From positions 25,202-89,201 of the forward strand of contig CALEZT010000073.1 of NCBI GenBank assembly GCA_937927975.1: 64,000 nucleotides of DNA, read 5' to 3'. This DNA is from an uncultured Phycisphaerales bacterium (GTDB lineage Bacteria > Planctomycetota > Phycisphaerae > Sedimentisphaerales > Anaerobacaceae). The position numbers and the translations under genes are program-made. Below, in pieces: positions 50,399-58,772 of the stretch; the stretch's first letter is position 1, and each line of letters opens with the position of its first letter. The notes below the pieces were generated by a model that was given only the letters and a program-made list of their open reading frames with translations, was not told where the DNA came from and did not search any database.

Positions 50399-53300
50399 AT
50401 GAAGAAGTCTCTTCTGTTCAGCTTCGTTCTGCTGTTGGTCTGGGGCGTTTGGGCACGCGCAGGCCTGGCTCAGGAGTATTCGCCCGGCGAGGCGTTCGAC
50501 ATCGCGCCCTTCGGCATTCCCATCTCCTATGGAGACGGGAAAGCTCACGGCCCTCGATGGGCGGAGCCTCGAAAGGTCCGTCGGGTGGTGGTGGAGTTCG
50601 ACGAGGGGCAGACGCTGCCCGAGTCCGGACAGGTCCGGCTGGAATACTGGCGTCGAACCTGGAACGGCAAGGCCGACCCGCTGATTATGGAACGAGGGGC
50701 CGGCGGCGTCGGCTGGGACGCCGTGGACGACTGGACGAACGGCCGTTGGATCGCCGCCAGGGGACGCGTCGAGCGGTCGGCGTATGGATTCGAGTTCACG
50801 TTCGATCCAACCTGTGCACAGGAGATCGCCGGGATGGAGGGGCAAGGCGTGTCCTACCGCAAGACTCTGGCGGTTCGGATCAGCAGCGACTCGAGGATCC
50901 CCGCTCCGTCTCGTTTCCGCGCGTACACGGATTCGGTCTGCAAGCCATTGCGGGTGCGAATCCGGTTCGGATCGCCCGCGGACGGGACGATTCAGGCGGA
51001 TGCGCCCGGGTCCAGGCGTCTGGAGGTCTTCAACGGTCACGTCGCGGCGGTTCGCGAGGATGGCGATTCCGCGATCGAGGCGGACCTTGTGATGGCTGCC
51101 GATCCGGTCGATGCACGCTACGATCGGACGATCGTCACCGTCCGTTCCAGCACGCGGCCGTTTTCTTTCGCAGCCGATGAAGTGGCGCGGGGCGACCGTA
51201 TTCTCGTGGACGACCTGGGAGTCCTGGTCACCGGCGGGGACGACGCCATCTCTCTCGACGCCTACCGCGAGGTTCTCCGTCGCGAGTTCGGAGGCCAGAC
51301 CGTGTATGACCGCGTCGCAGCCCAGGACGAACAGACGCTTTCCCGCGCCTGGAACGACATGCCGCTCAAACGTCCGCTGTACTTCGTACACGGATTGCCG
51401 GGCAATCGCAACACGATGCGACAGACTCCCAACGGCGACATCGAAGTCTCCGCGGTCAGTCGCTGGTTCGAGGTGCAACGGAGCCCACGCGACAGCGACC
51501 GCAAGCTCTGGAAGGGCGATTGGCTGCGGATTACCAGCGGTCTGCCTTCCGATTCTCTTCGCGGCGGTCGCGAGTTACAGGAGGGATTCCTCCCGGTGCT
51601 GCGGACCTGGTGGCAGGAGGGGCCGCTGTATTATGAACAGAAGACCGTCCTGACGGCTCCGCTGCTCAACGACGTCACGCTGAACCGCCCGACGGTGCTG
51701 CTGATGCAGATCCGCGTCGTCAACACGTCCGATTCCGTCGCGGCCGATGCCAAGCTGCGGCTTCGTTCGCACGCCGGGGGCGCCGAGAACCTCGTTCTTC
51801 GCAAGGGACGCGCCCTGGCCGTCACGCCGGAGGGGCAACGACTGCGGTTTCTCGTGAACGCCAAAGGCCACGACGATTTCGTGGAAGACCGCGGCGCGGT
51901 GGCCTGGACCGCGAATCTCAGGCCCAGGCGGAGCAGGACCGTGCAGATTACGATCCCCTCAGTTACTTTGTCGACGGAGGATGAGATCGATTTTGCCGCC
52001 AAGTTCGACTTCGACGCCGAGGCGGGGCGCGTCGGCGCGTTCTGGCGGACGATCACCGCCAGGGGCACGCAGATCGTGACGCCTGAGCCGTGGATAAACG
52101 ATTTCTACAAGTCTCACGTGCGACACCTGCTGGTCAATTGTCTGAAGGAATTGGATTCGGACGTGCTCCATGCGCATGTCGGCACCGCCCACTATGGCGT
52201 CTACCCCAACGAGTCGATCATGATGATCAGCGATCTGGACCGACGGGGCTACCACGACGAGGCCCGACGCAACTACGACGCGTTCCTGCGATACCAGGGG
52301 ACCGTCTCGATGCCGGGCAATTTCCAGAGCGCCGAGGGCCAGTTCTACGGGGCCGGCGGCCACGAGACCGGCGGCTACAACAAGAGCCATGGCTACGTCA
52401 TGTGGGGCATGGCCCAGCATTGGCGGCTCACCCGCGACCGCGAGTGGATGGCCAGGGCGGCCCCCGGTTTGGTCAAGGCCTGCGAGTGGGTCATTCGCGA
52501 GCGGCAGGCCACCATGAGCGAAAGCGCCAAGGGCGACAGGCCCCTGGAGTACGGCTGGCTGCCCGCCGGCTCGCTGGAGGACGTCACCGACTACTGGCAC
52601 TGGCTGGCCACCAACAGCGCAACCGTCTGGGGTTTCCAGGCGCTGGCGGACGCCCTGGCGGAGTCGGGCCACGTCGAAGGCAAGCGTCTCCAGAGCGAAG
52701 CCAAGGCCTTTTACGAGGATTTCATGCGAGGCGTCACGGAATCGCGGATCCTCTGCCCTGTCGTCCGACTGAGGGACGGGACCTATGTCCCGAAGATCCC
52801 ATCGCGGCTCTATGAGCGAGGCCGCGCCCATGGCTGGCTCCGCGAGACGCTCGAAGGATCTCTCTTCCTGCCCGCCTACGGACTGCTGGCTCCCGACGCC
52901 CCGGAGACGAAGTGGATCATGAAGGACTACGAGGACAATCTCTACATCTCCGACCGGTACGGCTACTCCATCCCGGCCTACGACGCCTTCTGGTTCTCCC
53001 GCGGCGGGTTCTCCATGCAGGCCAACCTGCTCGACGGGCCGCTGCCGTACCTGTGGCGCGACGACGTCAAGCATTACCTCCGCGCCTACTTCAACGGTTT
53101 CGCCTCCGCGTTCTATCCGGAGATTCGCCTGTGCAACGAGCACTCCTTGCCCGAGCTGGGCTATCCGGCGGGCGACCACTTCAAGACTTCGGACGAAGCG
53201 CAGTCCACCTACTGGCTGCGCCTGATGTTCGTGAACGAGCAGGGCGGCGACCTCTACCTCGGCCAGGCGATTCCGCGATACTGGCTGGCCGACGGCAACC

Positions 53301-53575
53301 GCATCGGCATCGAGCGGGCGGCTTCGAACTTCGGTCCGCTGTCTCTTGCGTACACGTCGAACGCAGCCGCCGGCGAGGTGAGGATCACACTCGATCCGCC
53401 CAGCCGAAATCGACCTGAAGCCATCTATCTGCGCATCCGCCATCCGCAGGAACAGCCGCTCAAGAGCGTTCTGGTGAACGGAAGGCCCTACGAGAAGATC
53501 GATCGGGCAAAGGAGTGGATCATCCTGCCCGGCTCGCTTGAAGGTCGCCAGGAGATCCTCGCTCGCTACCGGTGA
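50399..53575 (+). CDS. Large exported protein with an (alpha/alpha)6-barrel glycosidase-like region
   Basis: 1058 residues. The signal peptide ends GLAQE (about residue 25). The first 560 residues are beta-rich with several sandwich-like parts. Residues about 570-930 are helical and Trp/Tyr-rich, with pieces such as HAHVGTAHYGVYPNESIMMI, FYGAGGHETGGYNKSHGYVM and EYGWLPAGSLEDVTDYWHW. They resemble six-hairpin glycosidases or glycan lyases. The last 110 residues are a beta domain. It is probably a glycan-degrading enzyme; the family number and catalytic residues are not assigned. A GAAAGGG site precedes ATG 50399. Genes for ThuA (divergent) and DUF1080 (convergent) flank it. Confidence 0.75.
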   Translation: MKKSLLFSFVLLLVWGVWARAGLAQEYSPGEAFDIAPFGIPISYGDGKAHGPRWAEPRKVRRVVVEFDEGQTLPESGQVRLEYWRRTWNGKADPLIMERGAGGVGWDAVDDWTNGRWIAARGRVERSAYGFEFTFDPTCAQEIAGMEGQGVSYRKTLAVRISSDSRIPAPSRFRAYTDSVCKPLRVRIRFGSPADGTIQADAPGSRRLEVFNGHVAAVREDGDSAIEADLVMAADPVDARYDRTIVTVRSSTRPFSFAADEVARGDRILVDDLGVLVTGGDDAISLDAYREVLRREFGGQTVYDRVAAQDEQTLSRAWNDMPLKRPLYFVHGLPGNRNTMRQTPNGDIEVSAVSRWFEVQRSPRDSDRKLWKGDWLRITSGLPSDSLRGGRELQEGFLPVLRTWWQEGPLYYEQKTVLTAPLLNDVTLNRPTVLLMQIRVVNTSDSVAADAKLRLRSHAGGAENLVLRKGRALAVTPEGQRLRFLVNAKGHDDFVEDRGAVAWTANLRPRRSRTVQITIPSVTLSTEDEIDFAAKFDFDAEAGRVGAFWRTITARGTQIVTPEPWINDFYKSHVRHLLVNCLKELDSDVLHAHVGTAHYGVYPNESIMMISDLDRRGYHDEARRNYDAFLRYQGTVSMPGNFQSAEGQFYGAGGHETGGYNKSHGYVMWGMAQHWRLTRDREWMARAAPGLVKACEWVIRERQATMSESAKGDRPLEYGWLPAGSLEDVTDYWHWLATNSATVWGFQALADALAESGHVEGKRLQSEAKAFYEDFMRGVTESRILCPVVRLRDGTYVPKIPSRLYERGRAHGWLRETLEGSLFLPAYGLLAPDAPETKWIMKDYEDNLYISDRYGYSIPAYDAFWFSRGGFSMQANLLDGPLPYLWRDDVKHYLRAYFNGFASAFYPEIRLCNEHSLPELGYPAGDHFKTSDEAQSTYWLRLMFVNEQGGDLYLGQAIPRYWLADGNRIGIERAASNFGPLSLAYTSNAAAGEVRITLDPPSRNRPEAIYLRIRHPQEQPLKSVLVNGRPYEKIDRAKEWIILPGSLEGRQEILARYR

Positions 53576-53605
53576 TGTGCTGCACCCTCGCTCCAGATCC
53601 GGACA

Positions 53606-53634
53606 GGCATCCCCAGGAGAGTCCTGGGGATGCC
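53606..53634. terminator. Perfect stem-loop between convergent genes
   Basis: A 13-base perfect stem (GGCATCCCCAGGA and its complement) with a 3-base loop lies midway between the ends of the genes at 53575 (+) and 53650 (-). No T run follows on either strand, so efficiency is uncertain, but the location fits a shared transcript end. Confidence 0.6.
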
Positions 53635-53649
53635 GAATCCGTGAGTTGA

Positions 53650-54657
53650 TTACTTGACGACGGGCGTCAGGACGAGGCTGCGGTATCGGACGCCGGTGTG
53701 GTCGCCCTGGAGATAGATCGGGCCGGGACGGGATTCGTCGGACCACAGCGCGCCGCCGGTGCAGCCCAGGACGGGCTCGTTGTCGATGATCTTCTGGTCG
53801 TTGAGGATAACGGTGATATGGCGGTCGACGAGGGTGATGTCCATCGTCTGCCACTGGCCTGCGGGCTTCTCGGCCGCCACGCGGGGCGTGATCCGGCTGT
53901 AGACGCCGCCCATATTATGGGGGTTGACGTTGCGACCGTAGGTGTCGGCGACCTGGACCTCGTAGATGCCGCGCAGGTAGACGCCGCTGTTCTCGCCTTT
54001 GCCGACGTTCACTTCGAGCTTGAGGTTGAAGTCCTCGAACTCGGCCACCGTGCGGAGATTGCCATAGCTGAGGTGGCGTCCCTCGGGTTGGATGGGCTTG
54101 TTGACGAGGAGCCCGTCCTCGACGGACCAGCCGTTCCTGTCGTTCGGGTTGATCAGCTTCCATCCGTCCAGGCTCTTGCCGTCGAAGAGGGCGATGGGGT
54201 TGCCGAACTTGACCTTGGACAGGTCAGGCTTGGCGGGCAGGGGGGGAATCCGTTTGCCGGTGAATTCCCGCTGCTCGGCGCCGAGGCCGTTCCTGCGCGG
54301 CTGGACCTGGACCAGGTACAGGGTGTCCCCGTCGATCCTGGCCATGATCGCTTCCGGGAACGTCTGCGTGCGGACGACTTTTCCGTCGGCGTCTTTCCGC
54401 TCGACTTTTTGCAGGCGGATGACGTACAGGTCGCCGTTCATGGTGAAGACGCTGTCGACCGGAACGACGCTGCCGCCGCCCCAGAGGATACTGCCATCGA
54501 GATACCCTTCCTGGGTGACGCCCAGCCAGCCGGCGCCGCCGCCGGGGATGGTCAATGCCCATCGGCCGATGAAGGGGTCCGCTTCGCCTGCGAAGGCCGC
54601 TGCGGAAGCGAATGCGAGGATCGACAGGATTGCCGCGTGACGTGTGGTGCTGCTCAT
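53650..54657 (-). CDS. 3-keto-disaccharide hydrolase domain protein (DUF1080)
   Basis: 335 residues. After a signal peptide (1-23) comes a small beta domain (about 25-140). The DUF1080 domain then runs from IALFDGKSLDGWKLINP to the end, with GENSGVYLRGIYEVQV, MGGVYSRITPRVAAEKPAGQ and WQTMDITLVDRHITVILND. This concanavalin-like fold includes enzymes cleaving 3-keto-glycosides. It is common in planctomycetes with ThuA proteins. No strong ribosome site was judged. Confidence 0.9.
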   Translation of the reverse strand: MSSTTRHAAILSILAFASAAAFAGEADPFIGRWALTIPGGGAGWLGVTQEGYLDGSILWGGGSVVPVDSVFTMNGDLYVIRLQKVERKDADGKVVRTQTFPEAIMARIDGDTLYLVQVQPRRNGLGAEQREFTGKRIPPLPAKPDLSKVKFGNPIALFDGKSLDGWKLINPNDRNGWSVEDGLLVNKPIQPEGRHLSYGNLRTVAEFEDFNLKLEVNVGKGENSGVYLRGIYEVQVADTYGRNVNPHNMGGVYSRITPRVAAEKPAGQWQTMDITLVDRHITVILNDQKIIDNEPVLGCTGGALWSDESRPGPIYLQGDHTGVRYRSLVLTPVVK

Positions 54658-54733
54658 GAACTACCCTTTCCAGAATGATATGGTGACTTCGACCCTCGGC
54701 AGGATACTTCAGGTGCCGGGGAAATTCAACAGA

Positions 54734-54762
54734 TTGATGTCCGCGAGAACTTGTGATATCCT
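54734..54762 (+). promoter_or_regulatory. Candidate promoter of the NagX-like gene
   Basis: TTGATG (54734-54739), a 17-base spacer and TATCCT (54757-54762), about 70 bases before the start. Confidence 0.45.
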
Positions 54763-54833
54763 ATCCACTTCGCACCCGGGGAGGCTCGTGCCCCGTGGCC
54801 GACAAACAAGGTCGCTGTGGATGAGGCCCGACT

Positions 54834-55940
54834 ATGGAAACGAGGATGGAATCGACCGGCGCCCGCGTGCTGTCCATCGACGCGCTGCGAGGCTTCGACA
54901 TGTTCTGGATCATCGGCGGCGGGGTGATCTTCGAGAGCCTCGTCCACGTCTGGAAGCACCCGATCACCGAGGCCATCGCCACCCAGTTGACCCATGTGGA
55001 ATGGGAGGGTTTTCGGTTCGAGGATCTGATCTTTCCGTTGTTCGTGTTCCTGGTCGGGGCGGTGCTGCCGTTCTCGATCGTCCGCCGCAAGGAGCAGGGG
55101 CACAGTCCCGCACAGCTTCACTGGCACGTCGTCCGCCGGGCGGCGACGCTGTTCTTGCTGGGCCTGATCTACAACGGCCTGCTGGAGTTCAACTGGCCCG
55201 AGACCCGCTGGCCCGGCGTCCTGCAGCGGATCGCGCTGAGTTACTTCTTCGCGGCCCTGATCGTGCTGAACACGCGATGGAAGACTCAGGCGGTTCTCGT
55301 GGCCGTGGTGCTGTTGGCGTACTGGGCGGTCACGATGCTGGTCCCTGTCCCGGGAGGCCAGGCGGGCGACCTGACCATGGAGGGCTGCCTGTCCTCGTAC
55401 GTCGATCAGAAGGTGATCCCGGGCTCGCTCTACTACAAGTACGGCGACAACGAGGGCGTGCTCTCGACGTTCCCGTCGGTCTGCACGGCCCTGCTGGGGG
55501 CTCTGGCGGGCCAGTGGCTTCGCTCCCGTCGCACCGGTTCGGCCAAAGCCGCGGGCCTTGCGATCGCGGGCGTTGTCTTCGTGGCCCTCGGCCTGCTCTG
55601 GAGCCTGGCCTTCCCGATCATCAAGATTCTCTGGACCAGTTCCTATGTCTTGCTCGCGGGCGGATTGAGCCTGCTGCTGCTGGCCCTGTTCTACTGGGTC
55701 ATCGACGTCAAGGGGTATCGCAAATGGGCGTTCCCCTTCGTCGTGATCGGCGTCAACGCCATCACGATCTACTTCCTTCAGGCCTTCGTCAACTTCGAGG
55801 AGATCTCGCGGTCCTTCCTAGGCGGTCTTGCGCGTCACTACGAGAACGCGGCGCCGCTCCTGATCCCGGCGGGCGCGTTCGCAGCCAGTTGGCTGTTGCT
55901 GTGGTTCCTCTATCGCCACAAGATCTTCTTCAAAGTGTGA
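54834..55940 (+). CDS. NagX/HGSNAT-like membrane acyltransferase (DUF5009)
   Basis: 368 residues with about ten predicted membrane helices. LSIDALRGFDMFWIIGGG at the N-terminus is the signature of the heparan-alpha-glucosaminide N-acetyltransferase/NagX family. FPLFVFLVGAVLPFS, WPGVLQRIALSYFFAAL and the FVVIGVNAITIYFLQA helix agree. The family acetylates amino-sugar termini across a membrane or imports sugars. Here it sits with sugar-related exported proteins. The ATG 54834 has GATGAGG upstream. Confidence 0.92.
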   Translation: METRMESTGARVLSIDALRGFDMFWIIGGGVIFESLVHVWKHPITEAIATQLTHVEWEGFRFEDLIFPLFVFLVGAVLPFSIVRRKEQGHSPAQLHWHVVRRAATLFLLGLIYNGLLEFNWPETRWPGVLQRIALSYFFAALIVLNTRWKTQAVLVAVVLLAYWAVTMLVPVPGGQAGDLTMEGCLSSYVDQKVIPGSLYYKYGDNEGVLSTFPSVCTALLGALAGQWLRSRRTGSAKAAGLAIAGVVFVALGLLWSLAFPIIKILWTSSYVLLAGGLSLLLLALFYWVIDVKGYRKWAFPFVVIGVNAITIYFLQAFVNFEEISRSFLGGLARHYENAAPLLIPAGAFAASWLLLWFLYRHKIFFKV

Positions 55941-56405
55941 CGGCGTCCCAGAGGACCGTCCCGACGTTGCGGGCCTGCAGCCGGGGAGTCCTCGCGGCAG
56001 GGCAGGCCGCACTTGTGGTCCAGCAGCCGGGTGTGGTCGTGGGTATGGCGGATTCCCACGGGACTACTGTGCGATGGGTAATCTGGGAGGGCTCTTCTGC
56101 GTTTACGCATCCTTGACTTGCCTTCTCATTCTCGCGATGCATCTTTGTCAGAACTTGGTTCGGGGGCTTGACAAAACCTGTGAGGAGTGAGAGACTACGC
56201 TCCTCGGACGGTGCCGGTCTGGCTATTATGGGGCGAAGACTCCAGGACGGACCTGCATCCTGTGAACCGGAGGGCATTCGGGGCCGTATGATGTCCACGA
56301 ATCGCCCGCCGGTAGTCTGACACGGGTTCGATGTGGGCCCGGCGCGGGTGTCGCGAGGGCGGCATCCGATGGGATTATTGGTTGAGGCAATTAGGAGGCC
56401 GAAAA
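55941..56405 (+). other. Intergenic region before the DUF2934 gene
   Basis: About 465 bases without a supported gene. It contains TTGACA at 56168-56173 but no convincing -10 element at the right distance. GC-rich hairpin-prone stretches follow (56200-56340). No tRNA or riboswitch consensus was recognised. Confidence 0.4.
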
Positions 56406-56666
56406 ATGGCAAAGAGTTCGAAGAAAGGTGTTTCCTCCACAAGTAGTGCAAGCTCCTCGGGTTGCGCTTCGGGGACTGCGGTCGCCACTGCGCCGCGTCC
56501 GACCGTCACGGCTGCGCCCAGCGCAGGCGCGGTGAAGCCCTCATACGAGCAGATCGCCCAGCGGGCCGCGGAAATCTGGAAGAAGAAGGGTTGCCTGCCG
56601 GGCCAGGACGAGCAGAATTGGCTTGAAGCGGAGCGGCAGTTGAAGGCTGAAGTCACGCGCAAGTGA
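56406..56666 (+). CDS. DUF2934 domain protein
   Basis: 86 residues. A low-complexity Ser/Ala/Thr-rich N-terminal half (residues 1-45) is followed by a DUF2934 domain: YEQIAQRAAEIWKKKG then PGQDEQNWLEAERQL. The domain has unknown function and is common in plant-associated and environmental bacteria, often in small basic proteins. A TTAGGAGG site precedes ATG 56406. It appears to be a single-gene unit ending at the stem-loop 56748-56802. Confidence 0.88.
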   Translation: MAKSSKKGVSSTSSASSSGCASGTAVATAPRPTVTAAPSAGAVKPSYEQIAQRAAEIWKKKGCLPGQDEQNWLEAERQLKAEVTRK

Positions 56667-56747
56667 GTGTTTTCTCGACTCTGTCGGCGAGGATCTTCGC
56701 GGCTGAGGGAAAATGAACCTCATTGCTGCGGGTTTACTGGTGAACAA

Positions 56748-56802
56748 GCTGTCATGGCTGGACGGGAGCAGTGTATCCTGACGCAGGTCCAGTCATGACA
56801 GC
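56748..56802. repeat. Inverted repeat between the DUF2934 and LuxR-type genes
   Basis: Arms 56748-56763 (GCTGTCATGGCTGGAC) and 56787-56802 match inverted 15 of 16, around a 23-base loop, between convergent genes. It could end transcripts or be an operator. Confidence 0.7.
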
Positions 56803-56930
56803 GGACGGCAAAGCTTCGGGGGGAATGGTCAGCAGGACGTCTTTTCCGCGTCCGAGCGAATGGTGTGCGCGCGACGCGGTCGGCAGGGAATCGGCGAGCC
56901 CGACATGCCAGTCGCACTTTCTTGGGATTC

Positions 56931-58004
56931 CTACCTGGGCGGCTCTCGCAGGGGGTTGGCGAAATCGCTTGCGGTCCAGCCGCCGAGCAGGGATGGATCG
57001 CTGAGAGGCTCAGGCGGCGCCTGGGGCATTGTGTCGACGGGGCCGGCGGATTCGTTCGTGCCCGACGCCTGCAGATAGGTGGCGAGATTGGCTTTTCGAT
57101 TTCGCAGGCCCAGCTTGCGGCGGACGTTTTCCCGGTGTCGGCGGACCGTGGCCGGCGAGATGCACCGCAGTTGGGCGATCTCTTTCGTTGAGAGTCCGTT
57201 GCGGATCATTGTGCTGATCGCGATCTCGACGGGCGTCAGTTGCACATGGTCTCTGGCGATCTGCGTCAGGAACGGCGAAGTCAATTCCTGCAGACTGCGG
57301 CGCAGCAGCGTCACATAAGATCGCTGGCGTCCGGCGACCTCGAGTTCCAGCTCGAACACGATCGGCATGATCACCTTCTGGATGTTGGCCGCGACCGAAG
57401 CCTTGATTCCCCGCTTTTCTTCTTCCAGTCGGGACAGGACCGCGCGGAGCGCGATGTTGGCCTCCTGCAACGCCTGATGCTCCCTCTGGATCGCGCGGTG
57501 GGCGTCTCGCAGGTCCGAAAGGGTCTTCATGTGCATCAGGACGCTGCCGATCCGCTCGGCAACGGCCCGGATGAGCGCATGCTCCTCCTTGAGGAAGGGG
57601 CCCGACGAGGAGGTTGGGACGACCTTGCGGTAGAAGACCTCCACCGCGCCGGCGACCCGGCCGTCGGCCGTGATGTCCGCGGCCATCCGCCATTTCCCTT
57701 CGCTGAAACGTTCGGTGACGTACACCTTTTCGCCGAAGGTGATCCTCGCGCACGCTTGCTCGGGGAACTGCCAGCTCTTGGGCAGACAATCGACGACGCC
57801 CTGGAGGAAGCGGTCGGGATTGTGAAAGTACATCTCGCGAAACGTCGAGATGGTGTACAGGCAGTCGAGTTCCTTGATTCGCTCTCGCAGGGCGATTTCC
57901 AGTTCAGACTGAGGCGGCTTGCCGGCGGCTTCCATCGTCGCCAGGCGCTTGCGCATCGCTTCCACCTGTTTGAGCAGTTCCTCGCGAGTTGCGGTCTTGG
58001 CCAT
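56931..58004 (-). CDS. GAF-LuxR transcriptional regulator
   Basis: 357 residues. A short coiled-coil N-terminus (TREELLKQVEAMRKRLATME) leads to a GAF-like domain (about 50-180, with DCLPKSWQFPEQACARITFG and EVFYRKVVP). A second coiled coil (about 190-225) follows. The LuxR-type helix-turn-helix LTPVEIAISTMIRNGLSTKE continues with LRCISPATVRRHRENVRRKLG. It probably senses a small molecule through GAF and switches genes. No receiver domain is present. The start is ATG 58004; longer frames reach 58088. Nearby targets could include the 104-residue gene and gdhA, which lie divergently upstream. Confidence 0.85.
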   Translation of the reverse strand: MAKTATREELLKQVEAMRKRLATMEAAGKPPQSELEIALRERIKELDCLYTISTFREMYFHNPDRFLQGVVDCLPKSWQFPEQACARITFGEKVYVTERFSEGKWRMAADITADGRVAGAVEVFYRKVVPTSSSGPFLKEEHALIRAVAERIGSVLMHMKTLSDLRDAHRAIQREHQALQEANIALRAVLSRLEEEKRGIKASVAANIQKVIMPIVFELELEVAGRQRSYVTLLRRSLQELTSPFLTQIARDHVQLTPVEIAISTMIRNGLSTKEIAQLRCISPATVRRHRENVRRKLGLRNRKANLATYLQASGTNESAGPVDTMPQAPPEPLSDPSLLGGWTASDFANPLREPPR

Positions 58005-58376
58005 AGCGATTACCCATCTAATGCCCATGGACATAAACGAACGTGGACTCTGTATCCCCATGATGAAGCAGAAACGTCCCGAATGCAAGCCCTTTTCGGA
58101 TCCTCGATGGAATAATCATAAACCATTATAGGATAAGATGATAAGACGAAGCCTTTTCCGTGCCGCGTAGGCTGAAGCCCCATTAGGCTATGCATATTTA
58201 TGAGTACTATGTAGGCATAATATACCACATATTCTATACGCAGTCAGTGTGTGTTCTGTTGGGGACAGGTTCGGCCTTTTCCCGGCTACAATACTCCCTG
58301 TTCGATGTGTTGCACTTGGGTGCTTCGTCATCTTCGTGCGTGACTGAACCACTGTCTTGAGGATAGGGAGGTCGCG
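58005..58376. other. AT-rich divergent regulatory region between the LuxR-type gene and the gdhA unit
   Basis: About 370 bases. The 58180-58250 part is unusually AT-rich for this genome. On the minus strand a perfect TATAAT (58125-58130) could serve the LuxR-type gene, with a poor -35. On the plus strand TACAAT (58287-58292) lies 85 bases before the 104-residue gene. No ORF is supported. Confidence 0.45.
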
Positions 58377-58691
58377 ATGGCCGCTGAGCCGAGAAGAAAA
58401 GCCTTTCGTGCCGAGACGCCTGCGGAGCAACCGACGGTTCTTCCGTTCACGCCGCTGGTTGAGCTGGATCATCTGCTCAAGGTCGCCGGTTCGGTGTCGC
58501 AGGACGCCAATCAGATCTGGGCCGAGATGTGGGGGGAATTCCGTCGTGTCGTGACCAGCAGCGGGATGATCATCCCCGAGGCGGCGGAAGGATTCGTTCC
58601 GGCCTGCGGCTGGCCGGAGTTCCTGGAGAAATTCTGGCTGCTCAAGCACTATCTGGACTCGATCCAGCGGATTTGTGAAAGGCAGCATTGA
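58377..58691 (+). CDS. Hypothetical 104-residue protein upstream of gdhA
   Basis: 104 residues, not recognised. No signal peptide or membrane segment. Mostly helical, with an aromatic-rich second half (GWPEFLEKFWLLKHYLDSIQ). A strong GGGAGGT ribosome site seven bases before the ATG supports that it is translated. It is followed by gdhA after 81 bases on the same strand, so it may be cotranscribed and linked to nitrogen assimilation. Confidence 0.7.
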   Translation: MAAEPRRKAFRAETPAEQPTVLPFTPLVELDHLLKVAGSVSQDANQIWAEMWGEFRRVVTSSGMIIPEAAEGFVPACGWPEFLEKFWLLKHYLDSIQRICERQH

Positions 58692-58772
58692 AACGTTCGG
58701 ACGGCTCAGGCCGCGCCGGGGCATACGATACCTACAATCGAATAACCACGTGGTGGTGTTAGAGGAGAACCT

